From Cladocopium goreaui (Eukaryota > Sar > Dinophyceae > Suessiales > Symbiodiniaceae), in contig CAMXCT020006146.1 of assembly GCA_947184155.2 (NCBI GenBank), positions 211,183 to 275,182 of the forward strand: a stretch of 64,000 nucleotides of DNA. The letters are read 5' to 3'. A program made the translations under genes and the position numbers. Numbering within the stretch: the first letter of the stretch is position 1; each line of letters opens with the position of its first letter. A model generated the notes under the pieces. The model ran no database searches, was not told where the DNA came from, and worked only from the letters and a program-made list of their open reading frames with translations. This document shows positions 18,401 through 27,500 of this stretch, piece after piece.

Positions 18401-19293
18401 ACAACGTCTTGCATCAAGGCTTTGGCAAAACGACGACACAACAAAGGAGGATAAACTGCTGTGGATGAAGTGATGCTACCTTGGATGACGCGGTGTGCTC
18501 CAGTTCCATGAATGCACTTTCGTTCCAGAGCTTTTCTGATTCCAGCATGTGTGGAAAACCAACCCCATGGTTTCTTGACAAGTTCACGTGTATCCCTACT
18601 ACACATGCCATGCATACAAACATGAACAGCAAAACGTTCACCACACAACCGAACCATTTTTCTCATGTCAGGTACCCTCCAGCTCTGTGCATGAAGTGGG
18701 TGTTCACCTCCCCCATGGTGTGGTCCCATGTCCGGTATCAGTCCTACACTGCCGTTCAATTCTTGTACCTGAATTTCCAAAAGCCTACGACAGTTCCTTA
18801 GCAAACGTCGACTGATCCTACGGCGTTCATGAAGCCGAGACACTTGTTCCTCAGTTCGTTGATTACAATTCGAAAAAGCAGTCCATGGATCACAAGGTGG
18901 GCTAACATGAAGGTACCGGGGTTTATATTCTCTGATTAACTTGGAAACATCTTTGAAACCCTGATTGGTGGTGAGATCATACCCATTATGAATCCCAACA
19001 GCCATAGCCCGTCCCCCTGCATCCTTCACTGCTTGGGTCAGTGGTGCATCCCAAGGTGCACAAACTTCCAACAAATCCAACGAACTTTCACCTATGAGGT
19101 TGAGAATGTCACCCACTCCAGCCAACATGGTATCTTGGAGCTCTTGCGCGCACTCCCGCTTACAGTCACCCATGAATTGGTACTGTGCGTCCCCAACATC
19201 ATCAGGAGGCTCCACAAAAACACAGAAACCATCATCAAAATTGGTTGCACTGAATTGTGAATCTAGGTTCCTATCTCCACTCAAGACCCTCAT
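15436..19293 (-). CDS. Copia Pol: methyltransferase-like - integrase - RT N-terminus
   Basis: 1,285 codons. Residues about 72-294 are methyltransferase-like: LLEVCAPWDAPLTQAVKDAG (SAM-site-like), SPPCDPWTAF (131-140), EHPLHAQSW (197-205), a Cys/His segment CIHGTGAHRVIQG (260-272) and YPPLLC (281-286). The integrase follows: HRNLGHPGKESF...CPDC zinc module, then a core with VSVDSFW, LRYDEEGF and an LKEQ-type Glu helix. A Pro/Ser/Gly-rich linker (about 16,250-16,960) leads into RT (RWIYTWKVV, KARLIIKGF, ASGDIKTAFLQ). The frame ends at SLDKCL before the catalytic Asp pair. The protease lies in the upstream Gag frame. Confidence 0.88.
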   Translation of the reverse strand: MRVLSGDRNLDSQFSATNFDDGFCVFVEPPDDVGDAQYQFMGDCKRECAQELQDTMLAGVGDILNLIGESSLDLLEVCAPWDAPLTQAVKDAGGRAMAVGIHNGYDLTTNQGFKDVSKLIREYKPRYLHVSPPCDPWTAFSNCNQRTEEQVSRLHERRRISRRLLRNCRRLLEIQVQELNGSVGLIPDMGPHHGGGEHPLHAQSWRVPDMRKMVRLCGERFAVHVCMHGMCSRDTRELVKKPWGWFSTHAGIRKALERKCIHGTGAHRVIQGSITSSTAVYPPLLCRRFAKALMQDVVDLFPIFQSCEVKDSTENNSFDFDPTHAILAEGVAGAEDNINAAPVPDREEQDQPQAPGDDNRESEEDTGNDAAYKQMIRDAHRNLGHPGKESFIRLLKDAGSKPRIIQLAEEFDCPDCLMRGRRSTVRQSVVPKIYEKWQCVSVDSFWWHTPREALKPGEKPQYCIGISMMDEATDFHCAAIIRSGFEKPFRNISGADFKQAFEKTWLQCFPAPSCLRYDEEGFLRKVEVIEWLETFGMKLEPIAGESAWQAGKHSKHLQTLKEQMNLLSMELGSDRDCNQLLALAVSAKNSMHQVRGYSPNQWAFGQSHSRLSSFLQQYQNMPLQSRREDLTFEENLQTEVTAQRLFLKVDAQRRLSRALHSKCRPLKEFQLGELVYYFRRGVKEGSRYGGHWHGPARVLTHEKTSSYETGQHLGSVVWISHAGKILRCSPEQLRPVQHDLRHLDKDINGPRNFFDLLEGIKNQQRYLDLTSDVEAMTRLDTQEPDVPHFRARGKKPLSELRYPDEAFGDTTRERNVDAKRRPEDSVGPSGQEGTSEPRGDSEHVARRPRLDEDGPRGTPQGAPLPGDLQGQELQPLGGKPHQGRRPSLPHHPQVQDLPASSSGSGARGGECPGTSRKRKPSTSPETFEREEGAHQGGVPPSSRTGSHGSVDSNAHSGRREPVSLEPGGEHGERHSEPPQWQRAAAPTHGADGSLHGPDSHGLAVGTTWSVEPGEHELSEGCQNSRESVGVRTTFCCQDTAKTVSGEHVSSDLLKNFTAYVQELDVIQMELVLAPRDVHRQKSAWVINAKVKKGAEVVLRKLLPHEQQQFDEAMKKEIDSFLSSDAVQICSAAGIPEERIMQMRWIYTWKVVTDSAGNETGKRAKARLIIKGFQDPRLLHLPRESPTLSTLGRNMLLTCAARKHFPVASGDIKTAFLQGGKTELQDELYGMPPPEVRTALSMKDNEILRIAKAIYGLLNAPKRWFESLSTFLIDDGWIPHSLDKCL
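16242..16958 (-). CDS. ORF in a second frame inside the copia pol linker
   Basis: 238 codons in a different minus-strand frame from pol, lying exactly over pol's low-complexity linker between integrase and RT. The product looks more protein-like than the overlapping pol frame: a segment GERHKGHLFQEIYKDKSYNRWV with regular H-x-G, E-I-Y, D-x-S-Y and W residues, then a likely coiled coil (QVENMENDIQNLHNGNEQLH). I do not identify the family with confidence. Either the region is dual-coding, or two compensating indels moved pol's frame and this is the ancestral linker. Confidence 0.55.
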   Translation of the reverse strand: MTRKNLMFLILGLEAKSHSVNSAILTKHSVTQPESAMSMPSADLKTLLDLQDKKGQVSREEIQSMSLEDLGSMKMDQGERHKGHLFQEIYKDKSYNRWVASHIKDDDPVFRTIHKYKIYLHRRLAQELEEENVLGHPGSGSHQLPLKPSNVKKVHTKEGSRQAAELEAMGQLTPMPIPDDESLSHWSQVENMENDIQNLHNGNEQLHQRMAQMEACMAQILTVLQSGPHGALSQENTN

Positions 19294-19335
19294 CCCATGT
19301 TCAGGATGTCCATTACAATCCTGGTGGAGCTGTCC

Positions 19336-21006
19336 CTAGAGCTTCGGTTCATCCCCCTTTGGGTCCGGATCTGACTCAGGCGCACTCAGTACAGGAACCG
19401 CAGGAGGCCACATCTCAGTAGATCTCATCAGTCCACGGCGCCCACCAAAGACAGTGACTGGTAGAAGGAGATGATTACCTGGACTCCTTTCCAGCTGATA
19501 CGCTTCATGGTTGATGCCCTCAAAGACAGCTGTCCCCTTTCGGAAGTCAATGGTGGCTCGGGAATCATAGAGGAACTTTGCACTGAGCAGCAAAGGTGTA
19601 CTGCCCTCCACAACATGCACATCGACCATCATCTCATTTCCCAAGACACCAAGGTTCAGGTGTGCAAGTGCCAGAGCCTTGCTACTGTGATCACCACCAT
19701 AGACAAAGCTCTTGTGGATGTTACGGTCGATCTCAAACTCGTCCTCAGTGTTGAGGCCAAGCTCCTCGTACATGTCTGCGAGATCTTGCAAAGTGTTCAC
19801 TCCAATCACGTTATCTGAGGCACCACTATCCAGGACAGCCTTGCCACGAAGTTGGTTTTCATGGCCAGTCGTGGCCCAGACCTGTGCACACTCGTCACCT
19901 TTATCACATGCATTCTCTGCAGTTGGTTCTTGCCATTGGACACCGACAAAACCCACCTTGCCACTTCCTTTTCCACTTTGGCCTTTGCCATCACTTTGAG
20001 CTCGTTGTGGGCAAATACGAGCAATGTGGCCACGCTTCCCACACCGAATGCAGGTCTTGTTGGCATGCTCATTGTCTCGATTGTAGTTCCCCTTGCCCTG
20101 AGACTTACCACGACCTTTTTGACTGTCAGGGTGTCTCACAGGGTAAAAACCCCTCGCCGTTCTAGCTTGGTCCAGGGCACGACGAGCATCCTTGAAGTTG
20201 GCAAGTATCTCAGTATCATCAGGCTCATCTACGAGTGCAACATAGGCTTCTTGGTACCAAGTGGCCAATTCCTCAAGCTCTTCATCATTGGTGGCGGCAT
20301 GGCTTTCCATCACATCTTCGTCCACATTCTGGTAGACCTCCCCTTCATCAGGTCGAGAAGGCTCATCAACCAGCAAGGCTTGTCCACCATCTTTTCGGCG
20401 ACGACGCATCTCTTGATCCTTGGCAGCTAGGCCGCCTCCACTCCACATCTTTTGAAGGGAGGCCACCACGTGTTCCAGCTTGTATGACTCTGAGCATCCA
20501 CGAACATTGGCGATGTCCGATGGATCCATCCTCATATAGCAGTTCAACAGGAACCAGCCAAGGACTTCTGTTGGCAGTTTGCCTTCTGATCCTGATTCTT
20601 TGAGGGCTTTCTCTAATCTTCTGGTCAGACTTCGAAATCTGGGTTCATATTCTGAAAACTCCTCACCGTCCTTGCGGTAGACTTCTTTGCGCACAAAGAA
20701 CTCGTTGAAAGCATCTCCAAGAAGATCTACCTTTTCACGGCCTCGAGTCTTCTCGAGAAACTTGAGAAAGTACTGCCACCCATCGGGTTGGCGTAACTTC
20801 TCTCTGTCAATCTCAGCGAGACTGTCAAAGGCCTTTCCAGTCAGATTGGATGCAAGCCGAGGTCCTAGAAGTTTCTGGTCCTCCTCTTTCAGTCCATCAG
20901 CTCTCAACTCAACACGCAGCTGATAGTCCGTCCATTTGTTCCAGTCACCATCCCATGTGGGATACTTGAAGTCCACTGAGTCCTCCTTGTTCCCCATGGT
21001 CGCCAT
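19336..21006 (-). CDS. Copia Gag-protease
   Basis: 556 codons, starting 38 nt inside the 5' LTR boundary; a second Met three codons on (MATMGNKED) is equally possible. Residues 1-190 resemble a copia capsid domain with a YMRMDPSDIANVRG helix region. A CCHC zinc knuckle CIRCGKRGHIARIC lies near residue 317, preceded by a GRGKSQGKGN basic tract. The aspartic protease active site is LDSGASDNVIG in the C-terminal third. The frame stops 43 nt before the pol frame opens, so pol would need readthrough, frameshift or separate initiation. It appears intact. Confidence 0.9.
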   Translation of the reverse strand: MATMGNKEDSVDFKYPTWDGDWNKWTDYQLRVELRADGLKEEDQKLLGPRLASNLTGKAFDSLAEIDREKLRQPDGWQYFLKFLEKTRGREKVDLLGDAFNEFFVRKEVYRKDGEEFSEYEPRFRSLTRRLEKALKESGSEGKLPTEVLGWFLLNCYMRMDPSDIANVRGCSESYKLEHVVASLQKMWSGGGLAAKDQEMRRRRKDGGQALLVDEPSRPDEGEVYQNVDEDVMESHAATNDEELEELATWYQEAYVALVDEPDDTEILANFKDARRALDQARTARGFYPVRHPDSQKGRGKSQGKGNYNRDNEHANKTCIRCGKRGHIARICPQRAQSDGKGQSGKGSGKVGFVGVQWQEPTAENACDKGDECAQVWATTGHENQLRGKAVLDSGASDNVIGVNTLQDLADMYEELGLNTEDEFEIDRNIHKSFVYGGDHSSKALALAHLNLGVLGNEMMVDVHVVEGSTPLLLSAKFLYDSRATIDFRKGTAVFEGINHEAYQLERSPGNHLLLPVTVFGGRRGLMRSTEMWPPAVPVLSAPESDPDPKGDEPKL

Positions 21007-21027
21007 GGCTCAGATCTATTGGTGCCT

Positions 21028-21044
21028 GCCAGGCTCCGCTACCA
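21028..21044 (-). other. Primer-binding site
   Basis: Directly after the 5' LTR on the minus strand the sequence reads TGGTAGCGGAGCCTGGC. TGG complements the CCA tail of a tRNA, and TGGTAGCGGAG resembles sites primed by initiator-Met tRNA. The exact tRNA in this organism is unknown. Confidence 0.7.
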
Positions 21045-21282
21045 TGCGAGAGCCCCCTGGTCAGGTTCACCAAAGATCGTAGATATGCACAATGCAAGTT
21101 CACTAATTTGGGGGCTTCTAATGAATCAGGCACCACAGGAGCACACTGATGGATGGCCGCAAGTCTTTGTTCAGGCAGCGATCAGGTGCTGACCCCACAA
21201 AAGGGGGATGGATCCGAAGCTGGCGGCGTGATTTGCTGTAGCATATGTGGCAAGATGATCAACAGCCAATCTCAGATTTTCA
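21045..21282 (-). repeat. 5' LTR
   Basis: 238-bp copy of the LTR at 14026-14263; no difference was found when the two were compared by eye. It would hold the element's promoter, but no motif is obvious. Confidence 0.95.
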
Positions 21283-23060
21283 CCCCCAACCACTTTTCAC
21301 CCACAGACTTCTCACCCATATACTTTTCACCCACAGGCTTTCACCCAGAGCCTTTCACCCATATACTTCTCACCCATATACTTTTCACCCACAGACGGAT
21401 CAACCATATACTTCTCACCCACAGACTTTTCCCCCATACACTTTTTGCCCATGGACTTTTCACCCACAAACTTTGCACCTCAGACTTTTCACCCATGCCC
21501 GTTTCACCCACATACTTTTCACCCACGGACTTTTCACCCGTATACTTTTCACCCAGGGACTTTTCACCCACAGTCTTTCACCCATATACTTCTCACCCAT
21601 ATACTTTTCACCCGCAGACTGTTCAAGAATATACTTTTCACCCCCAGACTTTTCACCCAGAGACTCTTCACCAATATACTGTTTGCCCTCAGACTTTTTC
21701 CCCATATACTTTTCACCCACAGACTTTTCACTCACAGACTCTTCACCCACCGTCTTTCGCCCATATATTTCTCACCCATATACTTTTCACCCAAGGCTGT
21801 TCAACCATATACTTTTCACCCACTGACTTTCACCCATACACTTTTCACCTACAAACTTATCACGTGCACACTTTTCACCCACAGACTTTTGGGCCACAGA
21901 CTTTTCACATGTATACTTTTCACCCAGGAACTTTCACCAACTTTGCACCCTCAGACTTTTCACCCATACCCGTTTCACCTGTATACTTTTAGACGTACTT
22001 TTGACCCACGAGCTTTTCACCCACACACTTTTCACCCACAGACTTTTCACCCAGAGACTCTTCACCCAGAGACTCTTCACCAATATACTTTACCCTCAAT
22101 TTTTCCCCCATATACTTTTCACCCACAGACTTTTCCCCCATATACTTTTCACCCACAGACTTTTCACCCATATACTTTTCACCCAGGGACTTTTCACCCA
22201 CAGTCTTTCACCCATATACTTCTCGCCCATATACCTTTCACCCCCAGACTTTTCACCCAGAGACTCTTCACCAATATATATTTTTTACCCTCAGGTTTTT
22301 CCCCCATATACTTTTCTTCGTCCATATACTCTTCACCCATACATTTTTCGCCCAGAAACTTCTCACCAATATATTTTTCACTCATAGACTTTTCACCCAC
22401 AGACTTTTCACCCGCAGACTTTCACCCATACACTTTTCGCCCACAAAGTTTTCACCCACAAACTTTGCACCCTCAGACTTTTCACCCATACCTGTTTCAC
22501 CCATATACTTTTGACCCACGGACTTTTCACCCACACACTGTTCACCCACAGGCTGTTCAACCGTTGAGTTCAACCATAAACTTCTCACCCACACTTTTCA
22601 CCCACAGACCTATCACCCGCAGACTTTTCACCCACAGATTCTTTAGCCACAGACTTTGCACATATATTATACTTTTCACCCAGAGACTCTTCACCCAGAC
22701 ACTCTTTTTCTGCAGGTTTTTCACCCACAGACGTATCACCCACAGACTTTTCACCCATATACTTTTCACCCTCAGACTTTTCACCCATGCCCGTTTCACC
22801 CATATACTTTTGACCCACGGACTTTTCACCCGCGCACTTTTCACCCACACACTTTTCGCCCAGAGACTTTCACCCACAGACTTTTCACGCACAGCCTTGT
22901 CACATTTTTCACCCACAGACTTTTCACGCATACACGTTTCACCTATGTTTTTCACCCACCGACTCCTCTCCCAGAGACTCTGCTTCCACTGGCTTTTCAC
23001 CCACAGACTTTTCACCCACAGACTTTTTCACCTGCAAACCTTTCGCCCTCAGACTTTCAA
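21283..23060. repeat. 15-bp minisatellite (ACTTTTCACCCAYAK)n, 1.8 kb
   Basis: Over 100 degenerate units such as ACTTTTCACCCATAT and ACTTTTCACCCACAG run from the right side of the copia element to about 23,060. Because the unit is a multiple of three and poor in stops, long frames open on both strands: a 549-codon plus-strand frame of FHPQT/FTHIL pentapeptides and several minus-strand frames of GEKSV/WVKSL pentapeptides. These are probably artefacts. The first five bases are the right copy of the CCCCC target duplication. Confidence 0.95.
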
Positions 23061-23089
23061 GCATCCTTACGCTCATATTTTCATAGTTT

Positions 23090-24190
23090 CATGAACCCTT
23101 CCAAAGTTTCCTACTTGCACATCCTATACCGACAGAAGTTTCTTCTCCATAGCGACTGTGCCTCCATTCACGGAACCTTGCCTCTGCCCTCCTCACCTCA
23201 TATTTTCCTCACCCCTTTCCATAGCTTCCTAACTTCACCAAAAAAAATCAAAAAGCATTGACGGAGCCGACACAGCAGTGTCATCTTCTGCTATGTTATC
23301 ATCCCTTTCCAAAGCTTCCTAATTTCACATCCCATGCTGACAGAAGTTCCCTCAAACGGTCCAAGAGAATAGTGGTCCCACATCGAACCCCACTGCATAT
23401 TTTCGTCCCCCCCTCCCAAGTTTCCGAATTTCACATCCTACGCTGACAGAAATTTCTTCTAATTCTTGCGACAGAAATGGTTTGACATCGGAGCCCAACA
23501 GATACGCCTGTAGGAGTCAGAGAAAGGGATATAAAGAAAAGTAGCCATTGAGTTCCCACCTTTCCAAGCAATGCCTTTGCCTCTGGCCTCATTCTATTCC
23601 AGTCTATTCCAGTCTCTATACCGGACGGACCAGGAGACCCCACTGCATATTTTCGTCACCCCTTCCAAAAATTCCTAACTTCACATCCTATACTGATAGG
23701 AGTTTCTTCTCATCTTTGAGACCATAATGGTCCCACATCGGAGCCCAACAGATACGACGAGCACATGCTCGCCCACATCCTCCAGCGACCTTTCCAAGCA
23801 ATGCCTTTTCCTCTGACTCCCTTCTATTCCAGCCTCTCCCAAAGCATCGTATACTGACAGAAGTTGCTTCTAATCCTTGCGACCGTAATGGTCCCATATC
23901 GGAGCCCAACAAATACAAGTCGACGAGTACATTCTCGTCCACATCCTATACTGACAGAAGTTCCTTTTAATCCGTGCGACCGTGAACAGTGCCCGTCCAC
24001 ATCCCATACTGACAGAAGTTCCTTCTAATCCTTGCGACCACAATGATCCCATATCGGAGCCCAACAGATAGGGGTAGAAGAGAAAGCGACAAAAATACAC
24101 CTCCAGCAATGCCTTTTCCTCTGACTCCCTTCAATTCCAGTCTCTCCCAAAGCATCCTATACTGATAAAAGTTCCTTCCATTGCCGTAGG
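23090..24190. repeat. Degenerate long-unit repeat array
   Basis: At least eight units share a core like CATCCTATACTGACAGAAGT followed by TTCTTCTAATCCTTGCGACC, many continuing into ATCGGAGCCCAACAGATAC. Cores occur near 23128, 23335, 23440, 23690, 23855, 23950, 24007 and 24163. Spacing is irregular (about 55-250 bp), unlike the neighbouring minisatellites. Confidence 0.8.
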
Positions 24191-24337
24191 CGGTTCTCTC
24201 CTCTCCGTAGGAGAGAGGGGCCGCCGCCCCTTCCGCCGACCTCGCGGTGGGGTGCGCGTGTCGACAGAACCCCCTGTAATTTACAGTGTTTTTTGGCCCT
24301 GTGACATTCAACATGTTTTTGCACAAACATCGCAAAT
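24191..24337. other. Unique spacer between repeat arrays
   Basis: A GC-rich stretch (GGCCGCCGCCCC) and a TTTGGCCCTGTGACATT stretch without a recognised feature. Confidence 0.5.
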
Positions 24338-24535
24338 GTGCCAACATAGGCCTCAAGATGGGCCAACATAGCCTCAAGATGGGCCAACATAGCCCCCAAG
24401 ATGGGCCAACATAGCCCCAAGATGGGCCAACATAGCCCCCAAGATGGGCCAACATAGCCCCAAGCTGGGCCAACATAGCCCGCAAGATAGGCCAACATAG
24501 GCCAACATCGCCACAAGATGGGCCAACATAGTTGG
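24338..24535. repeat. 20-22-bp minisatellite (AAGATGGGCCAACATAGCCCC)n
   Basis: About nine units of GATGGGCCAACATAGCCCC with one to three extra C/A bases between units. A minus-strand frame reads as WAYVGPSWGLC repeats; this is an artefact. Confidence 0.93.
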
Positions 24536-27500
24536 GCCCCTGGCCGGCTGTCGCGCGTAAGCGTTTAAATATGTGCATGTGTGTTGTCATAGTTTCAAAA
24601 CAAGGAAAACTGGAAAGAAGAAGCATTGACCCTTCTGCAATTGAGATTCGGAAAGACCGTCTCTATCTGTGCAACCTTTGGTGCATCTACGTCATCCGTG
24701 TAGGCAAGCGGAACCAGCTCATTCCTGTACTGCTTTAGGGAAGCTTCACTCCGCCCACACAGTTTCTGCTCCACTGAAAGCACTGAACTCCCATCCACAA
24801 GAATAATGCTTGGTCACAAGTTCAACAACAATGCCCCATCACCAGCGAATACAAGTCTTGTATCAGCATGATCTGCACATGTTTTGTAAGAGGTTTGCAT
24901 AACCTTGAGCAACAACATCTGTGGAACATTGTATGAAGATGGACCACCTTGGTTTTTGCGCTTTCTAGTTTGGTTTTTCGGCAAAGATAGGCAAGCTGAG
25001 CTTAGCACTGCATCCATGTCCAAAAGCTGGCAACATCTTCTACCTCCGAAATTGTCTGGCTTCAAAGCACTCTGAATCAGGGGCAAGCCGGATAAAATTT
25101 CAAACTTCGACATTGGAAGATAAGAAGACAAGAAAGCACTATCAGGAGATGGAGACAGCCTCTGCACCCTTCATCTAAGCTGCAGTAAGAAAAACAAAAT
25201 CTTGGTTTCCAGTAGGTTATGCAGTCATACAATCTACTTTCAACTGATGATTTGAGTCAAACCTTAAAGCAAAAGGCACAGGAAAAAAGACCAGCAAATC
25301 AAAAGCTCTTTCCATCAAGTCTTGTAGCGCTTCCAACTGGGTGCCCAAAAAGTTCCCGCCTTCTGAATGCGGCAATTGCCATCAGTGTCGCAACCTCTCC
25401 AGTAGTCCAGTTGCTCGATACGGCTCTCGAATACATCCTGCAATGCAGCTCTTTCCCACAAGACTAAACACAAGCATTGCGATTACTCGACTGTGGCATG
25501 AGCAAGGTGACAGCTTATGCCCCTGGTCCTGCGATTGCAAGTTATAAGCATAGGCTGTGACAGATCCCCTGAAGTGCAGTGAGGTGGAAAGTGTGACAGA
25601 TGATCACTCAGAAGATCTTGAAATACAAATCCAAGAGTCCAAGAGAAAAGACTCAAATTCAAATCCGCAGAGCCATGCAGAGATCATGTAGAGACAAGGA
25701 CTGTGCCGACTTGGTGGACTAATGATCTAGTGATGTTCAAACAAGAGGCAACAACACCAAGTAGAAGAGCGTTTCGAAGAACATGACCTTCAAATTCCTC
25801 TGCAGGGTGGCTGTCGTTGCAAGTGCGGTATTGCCATGTATTGCCGTCTATGCCTACTATGTCAACTCTGCCTACTATACCTACCGCTTGCATGGAGGTC
25901 AATGCACGTGGCAAGGAAGAAACCGTCCTGTACTCCACGGAGTTGGTGTGGTAGATTCTGTTGGCATCAATATCCTCGAAGAATTTCCAGAACATGACGT
26001 CTCCGACAAAACGATCTTTGTCGGGGGTCTCCTCAAAAATGTCCTGAGAGGGACGAAAACTTCCAAATCTGACGGCTCAGGACTCTCAGGACTGCGAAGG
26101 ACTGCGGAATTTCAGTGCAACAGCAGGTAGGCACAACATTAAAAGACACATGCCACAACATGTTCTGGTTCTGAGCCTAAATCTTGCTCAGTCTTACAGA
26201 GCGAAGCTGGTGATAAACCAAAGCAAGGCCAAGTTTCTTTGAGAAGAACCATCGGACTGGCCTTGGAATCAAGCTGAGCACTGATATCGCCTTTTTGTAG
26301 CATCTAAGACTCTGGAGCGGAAAAGGTAGCATGGTTCGAATGAGAAGAGTTCCCTAATAGTTCCCTAGAAGCCTTTTTCAAACAGATTGCAGGAGGGGTT
26401 GCTGCTTGCTGAAGTTAGTATCAATTCCTGTGGGTATCTGCCACTTGGAACAACCTTTACGCTTGGCTGGACTGGGAGCCGGTCCTTCTTGCTTTGCTGA
26501 CGATGATGTAGTCGTTTGATCACTATATCTCTGTTCAGGAACCTGGGTTGTAGGACTGCTAGCAACTTGCTGCACAACAGAAAGTTTGTTCAAACTCGCA
26601 GCGCAAAGTATGTTGCGCGCGAATACGACTTAAGACTTGCATTGTATCAGCTTAGTTGTCAGCAGTGGCCGGGAACTTTTCTTTCTTTTTCCTGTCGGAT
26701 GCCAGATCTCAGTGGGTGTCAGCATACAATATCCTTTGCATCACCCTGTCTGAATAGTCAGCATCATGTCAATCTTTTGAAGACCCATGATTGGCCCATG
26801 TATGATACATGTATGTCTTTGTTGCAATCCTCCATCTGGCCCATCGGGACTGTCCATGGCTGCGCTGGAAAGCAGCAACCCAAGCTGTCACTAGTAAAAG
26901 AACAAACAAAGCCGCAAGTGCGGTACTGGAAGAGTTTATCTATTGTTCTTCAGAAGTGGAAGAGATACTTTATAACCTTCAGACCCCGTATAATACATCC
27001 GGTTTTTGGCACAGGAATAACCTACGAGGGGAATCCAACAATGACCTACCACTGGAAATCCATTGATTCTTGCACATGTTTCATGAACCATACCAGCAAG
27101 TTGCTTGCAAAAATTGAACCAAAGTCAGGCCACGGCTCCAATATTTTGTAGGAATCGGTGACAATGTGTCTGCTGTCAAAACCAGGGCACAAACTCAAAT
27201 GTTTACTGAAAAATTGATGTACAGAACATAACTTAACAGTACCACACGAAGCATCCGTATCACAAGAATTCCTTCTTGCAGCACGTGCAAAAAAAATCAG
27301 CCTGCAAATTATGGAGGCATCTGTCTTGGGCCTGTCGATATGAACAGATGTGGACAATGACAATAATGATTCATTCTGCAATCCCACAACTCACGAAAAC
27401 ATCAGCAAAAATATTCATTCATGCAAAATTATGACTGTCTCATTCACCACGGTACCGTATTTGTCAAGAAAAAACAATTTCACGGCCAACAACATTGGCC

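Larger units (their letters stand above)
14026..21282 (-). mobile_element. Full-length Ty1/copia retrotransposon with methyltransferase-like domain
   Basis: Two 238-bp LTRs (TG...CA ends) that I read as identical, a 5-bp target duplication, a primer-binding site and an A/G-rich tract near the 3' LTR define a 7,257-bp copia element on the minus strand. The order is Gag-protease, methyltransferase-like, integrase, RT, RNase H, the copia order with an insertion ahead of integrase. Identical LTRs imply recent insertion, yet RT has two frameshifts, so this copy probably needed help in trans or the indels are very recent. It sits at the edge of the 15-bp minisatellite. Confidence 0.94.

Noticed and set aside
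21445-23094. 549-codon plus-strand ORF
   Set aside because: Entirely inside a 15-bp minisatellite; pentapeptide periodicity follows from the DNA unit, and competing frames are open on the other strand.
24338-24535. CRISPR-like array of short repeats
   Set aside because: Repeats are adjacent with no unique spacers; a minisatellite in an apparently eukaryotic sequence.
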